64,000 bases of DNA. Source: Coccinella septempunctata (Eukaryota; Arthropoda; Insecta; Coleoptera; Coccinellidae). The notes beneath the pieces were generated by a model. The model was not told where the DNA came from and ran no database searches. It saw nothing but the letters and a program-made list of their open reading frames with translations. Shown here one piece after another: positions 58,665 to 64,000 of the stretch (position 1 is its first letter; each line of letters starts with the position of its first letter). The stretch is taken from contig NC_058197.1 in assembly GCF_907165205.1 (NCBI RefSeq), positions 17,958,766 through 18,022,765 on the forward strand, in the 5' to 3' direction. A program made the position numbers and the translations under genes.

Positions 58665-60143
58665 CATAGACCTAATAATACATGGACAGGCCTTCACGTG
58701 GTTTTCCCGTTCACCGCATCGAGGAATACCAAGGAGAGAGAGGGGGGTGGTAGAAAAGAGAGATAACAGTAGTCCCTGGTAGTAAACGTCAAGCTGGTAG
58801 CTGGTAGAGAATAAATCAACGTTGCCGCTTCAACCAAGTTATCGAGTAAACTCGGGAATTCTACCAGCCCGCTGAACCTCCATGTTGCATTTTTGGGTGG
58901 TTGTCGGTAGATTTATAGACTTTGTATTAATTTGAAGCAATTTTTGTACTGAAAGAGAAGACAACAACAGAGGTTGCCTCTGACTGAAATCAACTTCGAA
59001 AATGTTATCAAATCAACTATATTTTTCTCGTACTTGAAACTTCGAAGTGTTGATAAAATAATAGATTCCGTATAAAAAAAATACTACCTGAAAATTTTTT
59101 TTTTGATTTTAATTAATGTAAAAAACTTGAGAGTTGTGTAAAACAACACTATTATCTCATTCGCCAGAGTCTGATTTTATATACACTGAAATTACTCGTG
59201 ATTTGGGAAGATAAAAGGACCCCTGCTTTGCGTTCTGGCTGCACAGAGAAAAATTAATCGTTAAAGTGAATTTTTTAAACATTTCACCTTCCTTGAGCAA
59301 GAATATGTGTGGTATAGAGAAAAGGGCAATACTTTTGAGTATGTTTATTGATACTTTCACAAATAATATGAAATTTACTGCCGGGGAAATATTTATATGA
59401 TGATTAATCATTCACAATTTTTTTTTCAATTATTTTGAAAGGTTCTCCATCAGGTGGTTTAGTTGCTCTTCTCTGGCACTCCTGGCAGTAGTATTTTACT
59501 GCTCCTGTTTCTTTATCGTGTGGCTTTCCAGTGTTAGATTTCTGTGACACTGATCAACAGAAAATATTGAGTTTTTAGTTTGCCGATGTCACAGGGCTTA
59601 CTGAATGATTTACATCTTTTCTCTTCCTAATATTGAATCCAGATTAGAGTTAAGTATTTTCTTCGGACATGCCTTGAAATAGAATGTGATGGTACATATG
59701 TAACTACTTCGTTTAGAACAACATTCCTTATAATATTCAATAATATATCTACTATCTCGAAATTCAAGTCACCTCTACAAATTCTTGCTGTGGCCTTATG
59801 AAATATAGAAAGTAGACTAGGTATATTCCTTGTAAATCTTTGTAAATCATGTCCTATATGTACATACATGAAATAACAAAGAAACTCCTTTATTGGTCTA
59901 TTATTTCCAAAAATAAATCACTTTCGCTTTATTAGCATGTAGCAGTCGATTCTAAAAACCTAGATTTCTGCTAAATTGTTTGTGACGAGAATGAAATATC
60001 GATTGAAAACACAGTAGCTGAACACTGAACAGTAAACAATAAACATATGATTTTGACATTTTCTACCATATGTCCATCTCTTTCTAACGTACTACTCGTG
60101 ACCTCTCTCTCTCAGGGCCTGTCCATATTTTATTAGGTCTATG
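58665..60143. mobile_element. 1,479-bp DNA transposon with 28-bp terminal inverted repeats
   Basis: The ends 58665-58692 and 60116-60143 are reverse complements at 26 of 28 positions and begin CATAGACCTAATAA. The 8-bp target duplication plus CA-starting termini fits hAT- or P-type class II elements (8-bp duplications are known for both). The sequence alone does not decide between them. No complete transposase is present. A minus-strand frame at about 59415-59550, preceded by an AG acceptor-like site, encodes KYYCQECQRRATKPP and could be an exon remnant. A frame at 59627-59869 (-, 80 codons) is unidentified. It is probably a non-autonomous or internally decayed copy. Confidence 0.88.
59415..59550 (-). 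pseudogene. Possible exon remnant inside the DNA transposon
   Basis: On the minus strand, after a TTTTCTGTTGATCAGTGTCAG-like pyrimidine/AG context, an open stretch of about 45 codons reads KSNTGKPHDKETGAVKYYC and continues QECQRRATKPP to a TAA near 59415. The C-x2-C pair and charged composition look protein-like. I do not recognise the family and cannot exclude chance. Confidence 0.35.
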
Positions 60144-60536
60144 GTTCAAGCTGTTTGATATGTCGCCTGTAGGGCGTCCAGCTTTCGCTTCTGTAAAGAA
60201 GCATTGGGAGGACCACTGCTTTGAAAACAGCTGTCTTGGTCTTCAGATTGAGGTCGTGATTTTGAAACACTCTGTCCTTTAGCTTTCTGAATGCCCGTGA
60301 TGCCGAATTGATACGGTTGTGTATTTCCTGGTTCAGGTTAGCCCAAGTATTTATCAAACTTTCCAAGTATTTGAACTGCTCGACCTGTTTTAGAGTTTCA
60401 TCCTCCAGGCTGATATCTGTTTGAAGGCTTTCTGGCGGACTTACCAGAATTTTGGTTTTGTCAATATTGAATCTAAGGCTTTGAGCTTCGTATATATGTT
60501 TATAGGTGTCCAGCGATATCTGTAGATCCTCTGAAC
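60144..60536 (-). mobile_element. Family 2 LINE, 5' part of the split copy
   Basis: The continuation of 58091-58664 upstream in the element. The frame at 60139-60609 reads LQISLDTYKHIYEAQSLRFNIDKTKILVS, FKYLESLINTWANLNQEIHNRINSASRAFRKLKDRVFQN and TLLYRSESWTPYRRHIKQL-like sequence. The RT active-site loop is lost at the 5' truncation near 60536. The LE of KYLESLI replaces the usual LGSFI. Confidence 0.92.
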
Positions 60537-62149
60537 AGTAGTACAGAGATATTGAATGGTTTAGATTTGTTGAATTACTGCATAACCAAAGACAACACTG
60601 CATAACCAAAGAAAATTGAAAAAAATCATTTCAACTTCTATTGTTCAATTGAAATTTGAATAGAAGCTTCACAGGATCATTTAAATGGAAATTCTGGTAG
60701 TCTAAATCCCAATTAAATTCTCCAATAGAAAGAAATCATGAAGCAAGAAGGAAAAAAAATACATAATCAACCCAATTCGCGTATGGGGACGTTGATCTTG
60801 AATGAAAAGGAAACATCCCGATGCTTCAAAGGCCTAATACCAACATCCTCTCAGCCTAATGAGCTGTATCACCCTTAATTAGGTCTTGACCTACCCCCCA
60901 ACCGCCCTCGCAACCCCATTTTCGGTAACTTTTTGTCAGGACTCATTACGTTAACGTCCCAACAATTCGTTACTTGGCATCTACCATCCTTTCATTTCGA
61001 CGAGTCGTCGCTAAGTTACAAAAGAGGCCGAAAAAGCTCGCGACGCTTTAGTCGCATTAACGACATAAAAGAATCCGACGAACAATGGGGGGGTACGGGA
61101 GGCGAGGGAGGGAGGGAGGGCGACTGTATCCGAAGATTCGGAACGGGGAGAAAAAGCGTAAAAAAGCCGGTATTTTACGCCCGTTATCATTAGTTGGACC
61201 GGAATTAGTGTCGGGGAAAATATGGCCGTATGGTGCTTTTTCCTCTGACCGATTTTCGCGCCGCGATGATTTCTGGTCCTTCGACGTCCGGAAATTGCAT
61301 TCTGTTTCGTCGTTCCACTTTCCAGAGGGCCAAATCGACCAAGAAATACACTGACAATTTCACAATTCGTCCATAAGTGCAAGGAAAAACCATCTTACCC
61401 TGATGACGTCTAACGAGACCGAAACGCGTATGTCAGTCTTGTTTCTTATAACTAAATTGAACCTCCATATCGTTGTTCTGCATAAAACCCTTGAAAACGT
61501 GTCAATTTGACAGACAACATGATTTGAAAAGTTTTTTGTTGATATACTATAGTGATGTTCGATAACCAAACGACCTGAGCTCAATATTCTTCTCTTCCAC
61601 AATCGTCTTATTCCGATATCTCGTCTGTTTCTCCGCGGGTCACAATAAAAACCAGAAATTCGATTTTCTCCCGCCAGTTGCTGTATTTGATTACCACGGC
61701 CCTGGATTGTTAGGTTAGAATTCAGGCGCCGAGGTGAAAGGTTTTATTATAATGTTCGAAATTTGTTCGGCGACGTGGTTATTTACTTCTCGAATTTAGA
61801 TGGGTACGTGATTTTTGCGTTGTCGGAAAAGTTTGTCATGGAAATTTTTCTTACTCTACGGCAACTTATTGTAGCAGCAATTTGAGTTCTGGAGTATTCG
61901 GAGTCGAAGGCGTTTCTTCAGGGGGTATCTGGACGGTTCAAACCTGGAATTTGTCAGGATCGAATTGAGAGTTGCTGGAGATTGTTAGTTTTGAAGTTCC
62001 ATGCAAGCAGAGAGGATGGTCCAATGATGACCCTGTAAAAGGTGACCACCAATGATGCACCCATACCTAGCCACCTTCCACTTGCTCTGCTATCTATCAC
62101 CTATGATATTTCAATAACTTCTTCAGTAAAATTGTACCAACAAGAAAGA
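60537..62149. other. No gene recognised
   Basis: Unique-looking. Overlapping frames at 60933-61193 (+), 61011-61382 (-, 123 codons) and 61085-61354 (+) share the same bases and have no domain. Confidence 0.5.
61087..61120 (+). other. G-quadruplex-type motif
   Basis: Runs of three to seven G separated by one to eight bases (GGGGGGG-TAC-GGG-AGGCGA-GGG-A-GGG-A-GGG-A-GGG). This fits the usual G-quadruplex pattern with several alternative foldings. Confidence 0.6.
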
Positions 62150-62410
62150 CTTTCAAGAGGAGGAGAAACATAAAGGGGCCTCTGAAGGAATCTAACAAGA
62201 AGTTCCTTGGCATTTTAACACAGCAACATTGTTGCCTTAGGAAGCATATGATGAGAATGTGCTTATCAGAAACTGACGAGTGCAGATTCTGTGGGCCAGA
62301 GAAGGGAACTCTTTTTACCTGGTCCCAGAACTCTACAACTGGATGGCGAGCTTTGGTGAAAACAGCTCTGATGGAAGCCACAATAGATCTTAAGGTCCAA
62401 CGCCAGAAAA
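62150..62410 (+). mobile_element. Family 3 LINE fragment
   Basis: Contains AAGCATATGATGAGAATGTG, then CAGAAACTGACGAGTGCAGA, encoding LRKHMMRMCLSETDECRFCGPEKGTLFTW, with both zinc-tail cysteines intact (C-x2-C). A deletion removes the H...C half and most of the C-terminal region. It then joins to an AAAACAGCTCTGATGGAAGC 3' UTR segment and ATAGATCTTAAGGTC. Broken by stops. Confidence 0.75.
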
Positions 62411-63194
62411 TCCTGGTACCTACCCTTTATGTATGCAGCCTAATGTTGTCGTTATGTCAGCTGTCAGTGATTTGACTCAAAGAGATCTCTCATTGACACA
62501 TCATCCCTTTAGTCTTCTATCTGCCATCTGTACAATGAAACAAATCGCATATAATTCAGCAGAAATATAGCATCGGAAGTTTTCACATTCAGAGGTGATA
62601 AATATCCTTCTATCTGGCTCCTTCCTAGATACGGCAGATACGTATTTGAATGCAGGAACATTACAGAGAGAAGAACGGAAAAATGCCGGTCCTCTTGTGA
62701 TAGAAGCGTCACTGACCTGACCAGTAAGCTCGCTATAAATCAGATTTACGCTATCTATGTTCGACTGGGGAGAATTTCTTGGAGATAAATGACCTCGGGC
62801 GTTTGGGACGATCTGATTATTTTCCAGTCGGATAATACGAAGAACAGAAACGAGCCAGTACTAGGTGGGTTTTTAAAAAATGGAAATAGCTTCATTGCCA
62901 ACTCTTCCTCAGAAGCTGAAGACCTGCGAAGTCTATTGAAAGGAAAGAAAAACTGGATGTTACTGATCAAGCAGGTATCTGAGCTGTCCTTCTGAAGGTT
63001 GTGCTCCAAAAGACAAGATATTTAGAGAATATCCAGAGAATGGGGATGTAGATCTTCAATTCAAGAGTTCCTATGAACACCAGTATCTTCAAGGAAGTTA
63101 CTTCTCAATCCTGCAAGTTTCTAGTAGCTTCCCGAGGCTACAATTCTTGTGTGAACGATCCAAAAGGAGGTGTAGCATATTCTTTTTAAGATAC
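62411..63194. other. No gene recognised
   Basis: Unique-looking. Frames at 62755-63009 (-) and 62789-62995 (+) overlap and lack domains. Confidence 0.5.
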
Positions 63195-63440
63195 TTCATA
63201 GATCTGCAGAGTTAAAGTTCCCAAGGAACTTTTTAGAGTGTTCCAGAATACGAAGATTCCTCTTGAGTGATTCTCATTTGGATTTTTTCCTTCTCCTTCT
63301 TCTTGTAGGTATATTTTCCTATACATACCATAGAAAGGTTCTTGGCTAATGAACGGAGTTTGTCCTCCTTTCCTGGCAAGTGTTTTGGCCTGTTCATTCT
63401 CTGATTTCTGAGTGACCAGGGACGTAGACTTAATGGAACA
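63195..63440 (-). mobile_element. Family 3 LINE fragment, RNase H end
   Basis: On the minus strand, SLVTQKSENEQAKTLARKGGQTPFISQEPFYGMYRKIYLQEE (within the frame 63186-63470) matches the last RNase H motif region (H/Q-SENEQA-TLARKG) and the TGPEPFCG linker of family 3. It then reads NHSRGIFVFWNTLKSSLGTL, the LWRN-like segment. Truncated on both sides. Confidence 0.75.
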
Positions 63441-64000
63441 TGAGAGCTTTCTGCTTTGATTGACTATCACTATGTTACATTTCTTCTTTCTGGTTCATTT
63501 CCAGATGATCATATCAACTCATCATCAGGCTCAGATCTTGAAGTCATGAAGTCTTTAAAAGGTATTTGATTCATCGCCACTCTCCAACATCCAACAGAAT
63601 CTCATAAACCATCCTGCATGAGTTAAACCCATCCTTCCGTTCCCCAAATAAACCAACGAGATATTCCACGTGTTCACAGCGAGACGGCTAATTGGCTGAT
63701 ACCGAACTGCACACCAAACCATCCCTTTATTCGCACTGACGAACATGTAAATTCTCGTTAGTTCGCTTCGAGGTAAATCCCACTCTACTTCCTCGATTTT
63801 CCTTTCGTTCCTCGACATAACACCACTCTGAAAGCAGATACGAAGTTTTCACACCTTCTACGTAATTTATGCACAGGACCATCTCCCGAAAATATTTCAT
63901 CTCGGTTATGGCGAGAGAAACGTTGGAAACCTCCGTTATATTTCATTAAGTTAGCAGCGCTCCCAGACCTGAATGGTTAAAGGCGTGATGGTGCACTTCT
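63441..64000. other. No gene recognised
   Basis: Unique-looking to the window end. An 87-codon minus frame at 63555-63818 has no recognisable domain. Confidence 0.45.

Noticed and set aside
58665..60143. Firm assignment to hAT or P superfamily
   Set aside because: Only termini and duplication length point that way. No transposase domain is recognisable, so the superfamily is left open.

Overview
The window looks like repeat-rich, gene-poor nuclear DNA from an animal, most likely an insect. The grounds are (i) many decayed non-LTR retrotransposon (LINE) fragments with arthropod-type RNase H, reverse-transcriptase and zinc-finger tails, (ii) CCTAA/TTAGG-type repeats around 33.96-34.13 kb, the telomere motif of most insects, and (iii) no operon-like or densely coded sequence. 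I found no host protein-coding gene, tRNA, rRNA or CRISPR array that I can support. The long open frames are retrotransposon pieces, translated satellites or chance frames. This was read by eye with no database search, so family names are assigned from motifs.

Four LINE groups recur. Family 1 is I-clade-like: an RNase H domain, a C-x2-C...H...C tail and a TAA-repeat 3' end. It occurs at 3.9, 6.0, 7.8-8.7, 9.9, 26.0, 27.2-27.9, 29.4-30.1, 39.5-40.5, 40.5-41.1 and 49.8 kb. Family 2 is CR1/L2-like: the end of a reverse transcriptase, a C2H2 finger and a short-tandem-repeat tail. It occurs at 16.9, 37.2, 40.0 and 58.1-60.5 kb. Family 3 is a second RNase H LINE related to family 1, scattered in badly broken pieces. 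Family 4 is jockey-like and is seen only as reverse-transcriptase core fragments at 18.9, 20.2-20.8 and 24.9 kb.

Some insertions are layered. At 39.5-40.5 kb a family 2 copy sits inside a family 1 copy with an 11-bp target-site duplication. At 58.1-60.5 kb a 1,479-bp DNA transposon with 28-bp terminal inverted repeats and a perfect 8-bp target-site duplication splits a family 2 copy. At 29.4 and 49.8 kb the same roughly 265-285-bp foreign head is fused at the same point to a family 1 3' end.

The rest is structured repeat DNA. A roughly 20-bp satellite is arranged as inverted arms around a 1.4-kb core (11.4-13.9 kb). A second roughly 20-bp satellite built on the palindrome TCAGAATTCTGA forms inverted arms around a 1.05-kb core (31.8-33.9 kb) and a separate 1.2-kb array (45.0-46.2 kb). 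A 42-bp repeat at 34.9-35.5 kb contains near-perfect hairpins. A 531-bp stretch at 55.67-56.20 kb holds eleven AACGTT palindromes. Between these blocks lie long stretches of unique-looking DNA in which I recognise nothing.
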